From assembly GCA_028583605.1 (NCBI GenBank), contig CM053336.1:20507004-20571003 (forward strand): DNA of 64,000 nucleotides, in the 5' to 3' direction. The DNA comes from Dastarcus helophoroides (taxonomy: Eukaryota > Arthropoda > Insecta > Coleoptera > Bothrideridae). The position numbers and the translations under genes are program-made. The notes under the pieces were generated by a model. That model was not told the DNA's origin. It saw nothing but the letters and a program-made list of their open reading frames with translations, and ran no database searches. Each line of letters opens with the position of its first letter. The first letter of the stretch is position 1. Of the stretch, positions 42,508-57,700 are shown piece after piece.

Positions 42508-42720
42508 TTATACAAAACCAAAATTTTTCGTTTTAATGGCAAGTAGGAGTTTTTGTCTGAGGACAGTTCGGCTGCTATACAATGGAATATAGAGACGAGA
42601 AATGCACGTATTAGCCGTTGGCAGATGTGCGTCGTCGGCTGGGCGAATCGTTATCGATGGCATAGGCTGGAAGCCATCTTCGCTCGCAGGCAACGCTGGA
42701 GAGCCCGTCCAAAAGTATAC
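42508..42720 (-). CDS. hyd: UBR5 last exon, HECT C-lobe with catalytic Cys
   Basis: Reads [60 protein letters not shown], ending [10 protein letters not shown] and TAA. The catalytic Cys of the LPTANTC motif is codon 42604-42606 (complement strand). The Phe fourth from the C-terminus, needed for HECT transfer, is present. The ligase therefore looks catalytically complete. Confidence 0.98.
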   Translation of the reverse strand, partial: VYFWTGSPALPASEDGFQPMPSITIRPADDAHLPTANTCISRLYIPLYSSRTVLRQKLLLAIKTKNFGFV

Positions 42721-45700
42721 CTGACAAGAAACAAAAATGATTATATAATTTACAAACCATAATAAAAAACAAATTATTTGGGGTGAATATAGACACCATG
42801 AATAAACGAGCTTTGAGTTGTATGTCAAAATTGAAAGTGAAATTACATATTACTACGGAGAAATAAACTACAGAACATTACTTTAAAGCTAGCCCGCGGT
42901 ACGCCGCTCACTCATGCGATATTGCCAAATGGTGAGTAAGAGTCAGAGTTTGAAGTGTGTTTTTACGATTTATAATACTAATAGGTGCCAGCTGATCTCA
43001 TTGCGATTGCTAATTGTGCCGCTTACAGGCCTGGCTGCCAATAGTACGGCTACACACAAAGGGATAGCAATACTCATTCTAGGGTCTAATTATTAATTTG
43101 TAAATTTGGATTTAGACAATTTTGATGAGAAAGTACTAGAACACTTTATTTCTTTAAAGGATCGTAAAGCGGATTTTGTTTATAAAAAATATTTTTTCGT
43201 GTTTTTATAGAGTTTAATTAGAACTTTGCAATAAAATACATCTTATCTTCAAATGCAGTTTTCATGAAAGAGTGATATAATTTTATTCTTATGAAAGAAA
43301 ATAATTTTAATTAAGTAACCTAGAGCCGTAGCGAGGTGTAACCGTACTTTAAAGGGACTCAGAAATGTCGATAATTTAATTTAATTTTGTACTCGATGAA
43401 AATAATTCAGAGATGATAACCCGAAAATATTTTAGAGGTTATAAGATGTTAATTAAATTTAATTCGTATTAAATATCACACCTTCTGTATTACTTTTGTT
43501 TCTCCTAAATTTAATACCTGGCTATGGCAGAGGAGTTACCTAAATTCTTAACTATTAATATTTTTGCATCTGTGCACCCTCTCTCAAAAAGTCAGCAGCC
43601 GCCACTGGCAACTACTAAATATTTCTTACTTGTTATTTACAAATAAAAACTATAAGTTGACATTCGCAACTTCATTTTTTAATAAAAAAACTAGCTGGCC
43701 CGGTAAACTTAGTACTGCCTTAGAATTAATAAATAATGTGTTAACTTATTAGCTGGGTTAAATTTCATATTCGTTTCCGAATGAATCGGTTATAACACAT
43801 TTAAGTTAGTGAAGGTTACGATACCTTTTTGTCATGTTCCTGTTACGAATCATTTTTTTGTTAATTTTTCTGAATTTTAGTATTTATTCTGCTACTCGAG
43901 GCCTAGACTAATCCAACCAAAGATAATAAAAATCCGTTCAGCTGGTTTGGAGTTATCAATGGTGTAACTAACATGACTTTGTTTTACAAATTAAAAAATT
44001 AAACTTACCAAATCTTGTCTTTCAAGATGCGTCATCTTTTCAACAATGGACCACAGCCACCTTTTGAATTTAACTAGCCTCTCATTGTTCTCCCCGGATT
44101 CATCATTAAATGACGTGTACGATATCAGAACGGAAACATTTATATCACCAACACCATTTAACAACAATCTGAGATCTTCCGCAGTGAGACCATCGAGTGC
44201 ACCTTCAGGTAAAACATCAAAAACACCAGTACGAAGACTCTAAAATTACATTTTTTACTAAAAATAGTCATCAAACAAGAATTGGGAATGTACCTCTATT
44301 GCTTTTTCCTGTACTTTTATCATCCTATATTTAGAATACTTCCTAACATAATCATAAATATTACTTGTAGTAACTTCTATGTCTTTACCACCGGGCATAA
44401 GTTCCACAGTGCCACACCCCTCTTCAGAGCAGAGATCTATGCTATAAACATAAAAAAATATGTTTACAAGGTAACATGTTGCGTCAATGGAAAACTTACA
44501 CGAAATTCAAATCCAAAGCTGAAAAATAGCCACTGGCATCCTTAGATTCCGCATCGACGACCAATTGTCTTAAAGATTCGTAAATGGTGGGGTCGAAAAA
44601 CGCCAGGTCGTGGAATTTTATTGGCCTACCCAAGATGGATTTTAGCACATGGCGAGTCAAGAATATAGGGCAGAGTTCGTTCTGAAGAAGACACAGTCCG
44701 AGCAACCTGAAAATTCCATTAATTGTTAAAAGTGTCTTAAGTAATTTGAAAAACATTTTTAGTGCCACAATATTCCTTTAGTGTACTGACCCCTAGAACT
44801 CGATGTCGCCTAGTAGCCAGCTCTAGATTAGGGGGTATCCATTTGAGGGCAATTTAATAAAAATAAAGGAAAGGTGAAACAAAGGGGGCCAGATAAGAAA
44901 ATTTAGAAAAACTACTTAATTGTTTTTTATCTGTTGTGTAAAAAAAGAGGGAAAGTTAAAAAAAACTCGTAAATTTAGATAGACAGCTGTTTTATAAAAA
45001 AAATCAACATTTCGAAAAAAGTCTAAATTTCGAGAAAAAAACTGAAATTTCTATAACTCTTTTTAGAAAAGTGTCAAAATTTGGAAAGAGAATTAGAAAC
45101 CTCAAGCATTAATTGAAAAATTTTATAAATAAAAATCGGATTTTTTCCAAAACACTTGAAATTTTGAGTTTTTTCTTAGTTTTCGACTTTTTTTTTCAGA
45201 ATTAAACTTTTTTTAATAGAAGTTATGCAATGTAGATTTTTCTTTTAAAAACATTTCTAAAAATCTAACAATAATATCATTTTCGAGATTCAAATTTTGA
45301 ATCTACAAATGACATCAAAATTTGGCGTTTTCATAAAAAAACAAAGATGGCGACCAGCAATGGTAGCAGTCAATTATGGCTGTCTATTAAATTGTAATAT
45401 TAATAGGAATTTGGGAAATCGAAAATTGTCTAACGAACGTTGTATATGAATCACGGGATTTCAAGGAAAGATGATTTTTGAATAAAAAAACCAAAAATAG
45501 AATTTTGAGAAAAAAGTCGAATTTTCGCAAAAACAATTATTTTAAAAGGAAAAATCAAAATTTTGAGGAAAAGTTTAATTTCGCGGCAAAAGTCGAATAT
45601 TAAGAATAAATTCGAGAAGAAAAAGAATTTTGAAAAAAAAAAACCGAAAATACCAAAAAAAGATATATTTGGAGCAAAAGGGCGAGACTTCGAGAAAACA

Positions 45701-48700
45701 ATAGAAATTTTTCACAGAAAGTTCAATTTTGAAAAATAGTCAAATTTTGAAAATAGTTTATAAAAAAGACGAACTTTGAACAAAAAAATCGAAATTTTGA
45801 GAAGGGAATTTCAAAGAAAAAGTTGAAATTGTTAGGACCATATGATATATGATGCTGACATAAAAGTCCAAATTTCCAAAACGCGAAAAGACGAATTTCG
45901 AATAAAAAATCTAATTTTAAAAAACCAATTTTAAAAAAAAAGAAATTTCGGGAAAAAGATCAAAATTTCAAAAAAAGAGCGAAATTTCGAACAAAAAAGA
46001 TAAATTTTGAAAAATGTCATTTCCAAAAATTTTAAATAGCTGAGATAAACATGACAATTTCAAGAAAAAGTTAAATTTTAAGCAAACAATCAAGAATCTG
46101 AAAGTTCTGATTTTAGCAGGTAGAAAATAAAAAAAATCTAATGTTAAGAAAAATAACGAAATGTCGAAAAAACGAAATTTCGAGAAAAACCTTGAAATTG
46201 AGAGAAGAAATTTTGAGGAAGTCAAATTTTAAGAAAAAAGTCATATTTTAGGAATAAAATCACAGTAATAAAAAAGACGAATTTTGAAAAAATAAATCAA
46301 AATTCCGAGAAAAAATTGAGACTTCGCATAGGTAATCAAATTATGAGGATAGAGTTTATTTATTTATTTAAACGACGGACCTTAGTAGCTCAATTAGGAT
46401 TTATGAAAAAAAAAAAAAAGAATTTCGAGGAAAAATATAAATATTCCGGGAAAAGACGAATTTAGAGGAATAAAATCGAAATTTCCGAAAACAAAAATGA
46501 ATTATGAAAAAAAAAACCGAGAAAAATATCGCAACATCAAAAAAAACATTAAAATTACGAGAAAAAGATCGACACTTTCAGGAAAAGGACGAAATGTAGT
46601 AGAAATTCAAAATGTGTTAAAGACCTACATTTTGTTATATTTTTTAAAAAAAGGACAAATTTTTAGAAAAGTCGAAATTTTTCGTTTGAATATTTATTTC
46701 CTCTTGACTGCTTAACCCATTTACGCCCACTATATTCAATTGAGGAGTACCCTTGAATTATTGCCCTTCGGGGATGTCTAAATTTTTTTCATGCTTAAGG
46801 AAGAAAAAGTAACTAATATCGGAGGCAAAATAATTCTAAATTAAACCATCAGCAACTATTTTTGTCTGGGGTAAGAGTGGTGGCCATTAATGGGTTAAGT
46901 CAGAGGGAGAGAAGTGCCCTATCATGGCATCAGAAAATGTCCAATATTACAGTCGACTCCCGCTAAAGTTGCGTCCGTTAAAGTTGCACGCTCGTCAGGA
47001 TACGATCGTTAAAATTGCGCGGATATTCCCCCACTCTAATTTTCGAACAACGAATTGGACTTCCGAGTAATGGTAGGAATTACGGGGAGTAGCAACTTTA
47101 ACGGTCGATCCAGTATGGTGAGCACAACTTTAGAAAAAGTCTACTAATATAAAATGTGTAAAAAAAGGTTTTCTATTCTAGTGTGCTGCTGTCATTTTTT
47201 GACATGTCCACGTATGTTCCTTACTTGATTCATACTCACCAAATTGACATTTAACTTTGACATAAAAATTCTACAGTTCTGTCAGGAGTAGAAGAGATCC
47301 ATTTACGATTGCTTTTTTAGGCTTTTCGAAAGTAGGAGACAACAATAAAAGATTTTTCTTCCATTGTGACATCAAATCAATAAAATATTTTTTTAAGGTT
47401 ATGTTTGTTCACCTGTCTTTAAAATACCGATCAAGTAAAGAATATATGTAAACATGACAAAAAATGACAGCAGCACACTATATTAGAATACTTTTTGTAC
47501 ACACGATATAATACTGTATCGAATTTCGATTAAAGGGACGAAAAAAAATTTAATGCGCTGTCAAAAAGCTACAATATAAAGCTCCACCTTGTGGGAATTA
47601 TATTAAAGCGTACCTTCCAACATTTCTGAAAGCATTCAAGCGTTCAAACGTGGCTCGCCCTTGTCTTGGTGCGTAGAAACCTCGCTTGCCTGGGCAATAA
47701 AACAATGGAGCGTTATCTTCTTCATCTTGGGATGTTTCATCATTGGTCGAATTGTCACCGCCACCGGATCTTCCGCTGCTCTTTCGATTGTAGCCTTTAT
47801 CAGCCAAAGAAAACACATCCAATTCTGTAATTAAAACATTACATTAATTTAGATATTTACTTGCACTAGTTAAATGATGCCCTATGACAGGGAAATGTTT
47901 GGAAACAAATGTGAAGACACGCTAATCCAGAATGTTAAGCCATACTAAACCAGAAACTTGTCTGAAATGGCGATGAATTGAAAATTGATCGACTTCTAAG
48001 TGCTGTATTTAAACAAAAAAAGAAAATGAGAAAAATGAAAAGGAAATGAGGAAAAAGACAACGAGGTACACCCTTTATTTTAAGTAATATCTTTCAACTG
48101 AAGCCAAATTGCAAGTTTATGTATTTAATTCATACTATCCTACTTATTTTAACATAAAGTAATGTTAAAAAAAGTGTAGAAACCAAAATATATTTTTACA
48201 TGTTTGATATCAAATCTCACTATTTCTTCTGCCATGTTGAAGGTCATCACGAATCATATGTTGCTTGAGCGCTACAGGCTAGGAATTAGGTACCTCTACC
48301 ATTCCTATTGGCCAATATGGAGGCTTTCGCCCAAAATTTTAAAAATATACTCAATTGAAAGAATTTTACCAGGTATACAGTTTCGTGTGTGGTTTATAAC
48401 TTAACAATTGATTAAATTATAATGAAATTTAAGGAAATCACAAATATACCTAATAGTGCTTCTGAAGTTAACTCTTGTTGAGAATGGGAATGAGCTATTA
48501 TCATTTCTACGGCTTCTTCTACTCTGGTCCTCAATGAGTCCTCTGAGGCTAACAGAAGGAGTAATTGGGCTGGGGACAGCTCTAGCAACATGCCAGTTAT
48601 TCTTCCAGCGAAAGTTGGGTGTAAGCTGTAGACCTAAAGATTAAAATGCATCATAAATATACATGAAACCAAAAAAAGTAACATCTTATAAAAGTATGTT

Positions 48701-51700
48701 AAACAATAAAGCAATATTCACAACTAATAAACTCTATTAACGATAAATACGACAAGAGATATAAAAATTCCACAATATATCTTGTTGTATTATTGTTAAT
48801 AGATTTTAATAGTTATCAATATTGAAGAGTTCCACACAGTAAGAGTTAAAAAAGTCAATAAAGCAATAAACAAACAATTACTATAAACACTTAATCACAT
48901 CTGATTTGTACTGCACTGAAGCAGAGTAGAAAAAGAAAAAAATTAAATATAAACAACTTGGTAAATTGCAATTTCTTTAATTGAAAAAAAATCAGCCAAA
49001 ATTTAAATACTTTTCATGATGTAAAACAAAACAGAATTCTGAGATATTTGAACGCACTTTCCATAAAATGGTAATTTATAAGCGAAAAATAATGTGAGTA
49101 AGGTAACATTTATCTGAATTCATGTTGTAAACTCTTTTTTTATGATAATCTGACAAAGGCACCAAATAATGACTACAATTGAATTAGTTTACTGTTACTT
49201 TGAAAAGGATCGGAATTTTTAGAGAAGTTCTGAATCTTAATTCAAATGGAAAGGACAATATCAAAAATGTACTGAAAATTGAAATAAGGTTTTGTAGTGG
49301 CAACAATCCATTATTAAAATTTAAATCAAGAACGCCGTTTGCCAACACTTAGAGGCAGAATCAAGCTAAAATACCTTACCTTTGGATAAAGTCTATCACC
49401 CAACTGCTGTTGATGGCTAGTAAGATGATCGTTCCTCGTAGCCCCAGGATTAGACTGATTTCCTGAAGCTCCATTTCCTGAATTGCCAGAAACTGAAAAC
49501 ATACTCGTTATTATAATTTGATTTGATAACTTAAGATTTATTTGCCCCATATGTAGTGAATATTGCAAGACTTTACAAAGAAAAAAATGGAAGCAACCAT
49601 CAGTTTTTGTTTAAAAAAAAATACCATTTTCCTGTAATAGTGAAAGAATTATTTTTTTAATCACCTGATGAAATATCCGGCATGGAGGGGGCATCAGAGT
49701 GCAAGCCTTCACTGGGAATAAATGGCCTTGCATCAACACTCATGGTTTTTCTGTGGTGCTCCCTACTGGACCTATTTGACCTCAAAGGAACGTTTCTACG
49801 AAGAACGTCGCGATCTCTCCTCAGACGTTGCAGGACGCTATATTGGGGATATTTCGTGTCCACCTAATAAAACAGCGAGATTAGACATTACATTATATGT
49901 CATTTTAAGACTTACTTGGGCGTTTTCCAAATTTGGCATTTTCTCATTAGAAACTAAAGCTTCGGAAATCGCAGTGTAGAAACTTCTGGCGACACCGGAG
50001 CCTTCCCCGGGTTCCTCTTTGAATGTAACTTTGACTCTGTTAACGGCCAGTGGTGGGGATGATGATGTTCGTCTGTTGTAGCTGTTGTATTGGGTGTTTA
50101 ATTCCTTGAATGTTTGAATTATCAGTTGCGTCCTGTCTCGTTCCATCTGTAAACAAATTAAGAAGCACCTGAAGACCAATCCAAACCAAGATGGAAATTG
50201 CATGCATTGAGTAAATATTGTGGTGGCGTTTTGTTTCGCAAAAAATTTATTCATAGGCAATAAAATGTCGTTTATCCGAGGTAATGTGGGAAGGAGGTAC
50301 TTCGACTTAAGTTACTACAAAATAAATAAAAAAAATCAAAAATTTTAATCTTTTTCTATGTATTCGATATGATCGAATTAAATTTATGTAATCACGAAAG
50401 TATATAAAAGTGAAAGTCTAACGAATACAAATTAATCTTAGCAACTCTATTGATTTATCTGTACTATTCGAGCGCAAACCTCGATTAAAGCGAAGTGTCC
50501 AAATAAGTCTGTTACCTCGCATAAAGCAGAGACTCAAATGATCAAAGACTTAATAAACGAGGTTTTACTGTAATTCCAATTTAAACCATACAAGTAAATC
50601 TAACCAAAAATCTCCCACCTTAGACAATGTCAGGTCTCGCTGTTGATTGTTTCTCAGTTTTTCCATGTCGCGTCTAAATTTGGCCTCCTTGACAGGAAAT
50701 CCCCCCAATTCGGAAACAATGGAACCCGGTTCCAAACCGACGTCCTCCATGAATACTCGGCCGAATAGATCCAGAGATAATCTCCAACGTCCTAGCAGTA
50801 AATCGTGAGAAACCGCCTGTCCTATTGTCGGTTTGGGCACCTCGGGTACGGCGCTGGGTGTAGTCACCACGGTGACGTTGGCGGAAATGTCTTGGTTTTC
50901 TAGTGTTTCAATAGGTTGATTTTCGACGTTCATTATGATCTCTTCAGTTACCTTTTGAGACATACCCTGTAGAATACATCAATAATGACTAATCACGTTT
51001 ATTTCAGCAAACCACTAAATTTAAGCATACCCAAAATGCAACGAGTTAACTACTTGCTAACAGCAAATACTGAATATAACAATAAAAACAGTAGCGTGTC
51101 ATGAGCGGGTTCGTATGAGGTCTTAAACGACACACATTTTGTGATGACATTTTTTTATATTGTTATCTAAAACCACGACTAGATTTGGAACAACTTAGAA
51201 AGGAGGAAAATTGGGCATCGCCCCAGGTGATAAAAACGCTAGGTACGCCATCGAATACAAAATTATTCGCATCCTCGAGAAAACAATTATTTTTTCCCTA
51301 ACAATGTTGACTTTAAAAATATTGAAGTGCTCTTTTTTTCTAAATTTATAAGACGAATTTAAGAAAAATTCATTTTTTCCAAATTGATGGCTTTAAACTC
51401 AAAATTCAGAATTCTTTCAGTTTGATTCTTTGGCGAAAATTCGAAAATTTTCTCTAAATTGGTTACTCTTGGTTCTTTTTCAATTTTTACTTATTTCAGA
51501 AATCTTAGCTTTTTAAAATTTCAAAATTTTTCAGTTATTTATAACTTTTTACTTTTCAAAATTTCGATTTTTTTTTTGTTGAAAAGGTCGACTTCTGACA
51601 ATTTTGGCTATTCTTGAATATTTAGACTTCAAAAATTTTGGATTTTATTAATAATTTGAATGAGCATTTTTTAAATCTCAATTTTTCTCAAAATTTTGAA

Positions 51701-54700
51701 TATTTTTGAAATTTTAGATTATTTTTCAAAATTTTAACTTTTAAAAAATTCGAACTTTTTGGAAATGTCTTATTTTTCAAATTTACGATTTTTTTTACTT
51801 TTAACTTCCCATGAAAATTGGGAGACATTTTTCAATAATTCGACTTTTTTTTGAAAATTATAACTTCAAAATTTTAGCCTTTATCAAAATTTTAATCTTT
51901 TTAAATATTTAAGTATTCACAAATTTGCGACTTTGTAAACTTCCTATTATTTTTAAACATCGACATCAAAATTTTGTATATTTTTCAAAATATCGACTTG
52001 CTTTGAAAATTTGAAATTTTTTGAAAACTGACTTATTTTTAAATATTTATTTTAAAATTATAACTTCCAAATTTGAACATTTTTGAAATTTCAACTGGTT
52101 TAAAAGTTTTTATATTTCAAAATTTCGACCCTTTTTAATGTCGACTTTTTCAAATTTTCGATTTTTTAATATCGATTTTTTTTCGAAAATCGTGACTATT
52201 TTTCAAAATTTGACATGTGTATTTGGAGGAAGTTCTTGTCTTCCTTAGACTAATACCGAATTATCTACGGATTGTTGCACTTATGAAAAAAAAATGATTC
52301 GATATAACACTTCTAATGCACAGACCAATAGGTTTGAACATTTATTAGATTCGAAGTTTGGAAACCAAATACCGATCTTGTTAGATCTCGTCAGTTTGGT
52401 ATATCCAAATTTGAGTTTGATATACCAAACTGACGAGATCTATCAAGATCGAAACCGGTATTTGGTTTCCAAAGTTCAAATCTAATAAATGTTCAAACCT
52501 ATTGGTCTGTGCATTAGAATCCTTGTCTTCTGGGAAATTGTTCCTAGAGAGCAACCGCTTCGCTAGGTGGCAGTGTTTTTCAACTGTTGGTAGTTCAGCT
52601 GCCTATGATTCCGCTATACACGCCTGGAGGGCTGCATGAATTTGTAGTCTAGGTTGCATACTACTTGCATATGATATAACACTTGTTTCAAAAAATTCCA
52701 ATAGCATTACCTATTTCCCTTACAGATTCACAAAACTAAGACATTAATAACTAAATTCATTTTCTTTTGCAGATCGATATCAGTACCCTACATTTTGTAT
52801 TTTCGAATAAGAATTCGTTATATGTATTAATTAATTAATTAAGGGAATGAATTGCCAAAAATCGCTGATAAAGTAACTGTTCTTAATAAACTGAAGTCTA
52901 AACATGAATTTTTCCAACTTCAAAAATTAGGAACTCATATACAATAATATAATTTTTTCACCTATTTGACATTCCTGCAGGACAAATTTTCGAAAACCCT
53001 TTGTTAGTGCGAAATATCATTCTTTCAAACTGATTGGTTTAGGCTATATGTTGTTTGTCAATCGGTGTTTAGAGTTTTATTAAGTAGATATGACTTGAGG
53101 ATCTTTTTTTTTGGATTGGCAAAAATAATTTAAAGACATCTGTAACCGAAATAATATCCGAAACTATCGGATATTCGAAATAATTTCATATCCGTATCCG
53201 TAAACGAAACCGATATAATATTAGCAATTTATTCCTATCCGTATCCAGTGCCGAAATATCGTATCCCTAACAACCCTAGTATCGACATATAAAAAGTTAA
53301 ATTCTTTTGAACACCGATTTTATTCTGTTTTTATCAGTACATGTCTGCTCCGTATCTGTCCGCGGTTCAAAGCTCGACAAACCGCAGTCATCAGAAAGCA
53401 AAATTACTTTGGGAAGAGAAAGTGATGCACACATTAGGCTTTTTATATGCACATGTATCGTTCTTCCGCAAAATTAGTAGTTTTCGTAATATTACGGACT
53501 TACCATTGAGGATCCAGCTCTAACAATGACACTTTTTGCCGAATTTCTGGAGGAGTGAATCGCACTCGAAAGCTGACTATTGGATTCTGAATATCCTCTG
53601 TAGGCTTCCCCATCATCTTGAGTGCTTCCGGTGTGCGAAAAGTCCGAAATTGACTGTTGATTTTCAGTCATCTGTAAAAAAAAATGTATCTAAACTATCG
53701 TAATAAAGAGAAAGATCCTAATGGACGAGTGACTGACATACAGAGCGAGTAATAAGTATGGAGCTATGCAGATAACCGGACAACCTCTAAATTTATAAAA
53801 ATATCCTCAGAAAGGTCGATTTATCTTCATCTTTCTTGATTAACAAATTCCCATCAGGAAAGATTTCTCGTTTAAAAAAAAAAAAAATACATGGACATTG
53901 CATAACGATTGACAAAATCAATTTTAATAAATGGAAATGTTCTGAAAAAGAATATATCAAATTTTAAGATAAAAGTCAAAATTTGCAGAATAAATGAATT
54001 TCTAACAATGATTTGAAATCACTGGGAACCAAATTTTAAAAAAAATTAAGAAAAAACAGATGATTAAAAAAACGAACTTCCAAAAAATATTGCGATTTTT
54101 GAAAAATACTTACAATTTAGAGAAATTAACAGAAAAAGATTACACTTTCTAGAAATTATTTCAACTTTCGAAGAGAAAATCCAATTTTATGATGAAAATT
54201 GGAATTTTGAAAATAAATTAGTAATTTCGAAAAGGACGAATTTCGAGGGAACAATTTTGGAAAAGTCGGAGTTTTCAGTAAATCACATTAAAAATAAAAA
54301 CCTAACCTTTCACAAAAGCTCCAATATCCAAAATTCAAACAAAGTTAAAATTTTCAATGGTCTAATTTTGTGAAAAAGTCGAATTTTGAAAAAAAACCGC
54401 CATTTCCAAAAACATTGTTCTCAAATTTTAAAATTTACCAAAGAAGTTGAATTTATAAAAAATCTTTTTCTCTAAATCCTCAAAAATATTTTTGCTCAAC
54501 ATTTTTATTAACATTCTGATCTAATTTAGAAAGAAATTTTTTTCAGAACAGTAGAGTATCACATTTTGACACATAAAAGTGACAATTTGTTGAAAAAGAC
54601 AAATATTAAAAAAAATTGCGGAATTTCGAAATAAACGATTTTCGAAACAGAAGTTCAAAAAAGTAGAATGTTGACAATAAAATCAAAATTCCGAAAAAGT

Positions 54701-57700
54701 CGAATTCTGAGGAAAAGGCAAATTTTAGGAAAAGGACGATTTTAAGAGAAAAAGTAAAAATGTTGAGAAAAAAGACGAATTTACCACGAAAATATTAAAT
54801 ATCGAATATTGAGATAAAATTCAAAATTTCATGAAAAAGAAACCAATCGAAATTTCCAAAAAATCAGATTCAAAATTTTGAAAAATATCTAAATGTTTAG
54901 AAAATTATCGAAATTTGAAAAAAAAAACGAAATATCGAGAAAACTTCGAAAAGGACAAAAAATTCAGGATGTTCCAGAGAAAGTCAAATTTTTACAAAAA
55001 AAGTCGGAATTTTGAAAAAAATAATTTAAACTGCGAAAAAGACGAAATTAGGAAAAAATAATCGAAACTCTGCAAAAAATCTAGTTTAAGAAAAAGCGAA
55101 GTGAAAATTTGAAATGTTCCAGGAAGTGTCAGATTTTATAGAAATTAAGAAAAATAGCGAATTTAAGAAAAAAACCCAAATTTTAAGAAAAAAATGGAAA
55201 TTTCCTGGGTGAATATTTATTTTCTCTCGACTACTCACCTCAGAGAAAGACATGCGTCCTGGCTTTGCCTCATGTGGCGTCAGAGAATATTGTGATACAC
55301 GTCGAAATTTTGACAAACAAATTGAAACTTCCAGAAATTTTTTTCATAATTTTCTTACAAAAATTTTAAATTTCAAAAAAATATACTTTTTTTATCAGAA
55401 GATCGACCAAATTTCAAGAAAAAGGCAAATTTTAACAAACAAGCTGAAATGTCCAGAATTAAAAAAAGTCGAAATTTTCAGAAAAATGCAAATTTCCAGA
55501 AATGGCGAAATTTCGGGAAAAAAAAACGACGAACTTTTATATAAAAATTTAAAACTTTGATAAAGTCATGTTTGATACAAGAAGTATTTTAGAAATAAAT
55601 GCAAAATTTCAAAAAATAAACAAATTTTGTAAAAAAATATGAAATTTGAGAAAAAACCGAAATGTCGAAAAAATCTTTTAAGGAAAGAATGAATTTTGAA
55701 GCTGGAAAGAAAATTTTTGGCCTCCCCACTTGAATACATAAATTTTCGGTATGCTACATGAAGTAGCCATATTCTAGCTACGCCTATGGTTAACTGGGAT
55801 ATAGTCCTTAATATTATGTATAAAAGGTAATAAAGCAAAATGGTCTAAAATACTGTTAAAAAAATAGTTAACAGAAATAAAACTTTATGTAATCAACTAT
55901 CCAAAGTTACAGTTTTGCAAATTCATGGTTTGTTAAATTGAAAGAGTTCGATTTGTTTTGTTTTACATATAAACTCGATAACAGCACAAACATTATTTTA
56001 TTTCTGCTAACTGCTCAGTTAAGCAAAAACAGAAAAAAAATAAAGGGCCCAGCAAAAAAAATCTAATCGGGCCCCGGACTTATTGGATTCGGGCCTGCCC
56101 GATAGGAAGGTCTTAAGATATTTCTTTTGAAAGTAACCTTACTTTCCTAAAAAGGTTGCCAACCCCCGACTTACATAATTAGTAAAACAAAATTAGGTTT
56201 CAAAACGAGTTAATTGGGAGAACATTTGCGAGAACATTCTTTGTTAACAACACAAACCTGCTTAGGATTGCTGCTTGCCTCTAATGACATCTTTCTTGGC
56301 GAAACAATTATCTGAGGGCGCGACTGATTCTGCTCTGCTGGTAAGTGAAGGTGGGACGACGAAGCATGAGGGGCTTCAGAGCCCATTTCTGAATTTTCAT
56401 ATGCGCTTCTTCTACTGCGCTTTAATAAATCTTCGCCTCCACATGATAGGTCTTCTGGTTTCTCTTCTGGGTTAGCTACAAAGAATCATACAATTTATAA
56501 ACAGTACTATGATTCACCATCCATATTTTTCTTAGACTTCTCTTCCAGTATATTAAACAAAGAATGAGGTGACAACGCCAAAAATAAAAAGGCTTCAGAT
56601 AATCTGCTTTATCCTCCAGGTACTTGTCCAGAGTCATTAAAGAGAGAAAGAAGAGAAAATTAGGCTTAAAGGCCCATTCGTCGCTTAGTTTTTTTAATTC
56701 TGTGAATATGTACTTATCCAATGAACCTAGGAAAAAAACAGGCAGAAAAAACCAACTTCTTCATTGACCTATTTCTAAATTTAATTTCTCAATTATCTAT
56801 TTTGAGAAGTAAGTGATAACAATTTTTTCTAGAAATACTTAATTATTATGCAAAATTTTGAATTTAAATTTGAAAGTTTGAAAATTTTTAATTTTTGAAA
56901 TTTCAGATTAATTTTCAGAATTTTTACTTTTCAGCAATTTTCAAAATTTCTTCTTTTAAAAGAGCTTCGAACTTTTTTGAAAATGTCACCACTTTTTTCA
57001 AATTTTCAAATTATTTAAAAATGTCGATTTTTTTAAAGCTTTGACATGTTTGCTTTAAGCAGTGGATATTTTTTTTTAATTTTAATTTTTTTCGGAAATA
57101 TTGTCAATCTGCGAATTTTTTTTGTTGAAATTTTGACTTTTTTAGAAATTTCAACTTGATCCCTTTTGAAAATTTTACGGATTTTTCAAAATTTTTACTT
57201 TTTTGGAAATTTAGAACATTTTTAAAATTCCAGCTTTGTAGGGAGTTTCAACTGTATGTATATTTAAAAATTGGACATTTTTCAACATTCTAACTGATTT
57301 TTAAGAATTGGGCTTTTTTGATATTTTTGATTTAATGCAGACTTTTTTTCAAATTTTTCACTCTTCTAAAATTTAGATTTTTTTTTTAAATGCTACTTAT
57401 TTAAAAGTTTTCATTTTTAAAATTCTCGTTTATTTTTAAATTTAGATTTGTTTTCAATATTTCCACATTTTTATGTCGAGAGCTGTTGCAAGAAAGCATA
57501 AATGACAAATAACGTGTTTAATCTCAGAATGAGGTATAATTAATTTTTGTACCTACAATTAACTACAGACTTAACAAATAGCTTAATAACACTTTATACA
57601 CGCACATTTAGCTGAATCGCCTGTTCAACCACTTGTACATCTAACACATTGCTAAATATTTACCAATGTGATTGAGAAACACTCAACAACGATGTTCCTC

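Noticed and set aside
56476..56721. 81-codon - strand frame ([19 protein letters not shown]...) abutting a UBR5 exon
   Set aside because: It ends at the acceptor of the next UBR5 exon and would break the phase; it could be a transposon relic, but I recognise no family.
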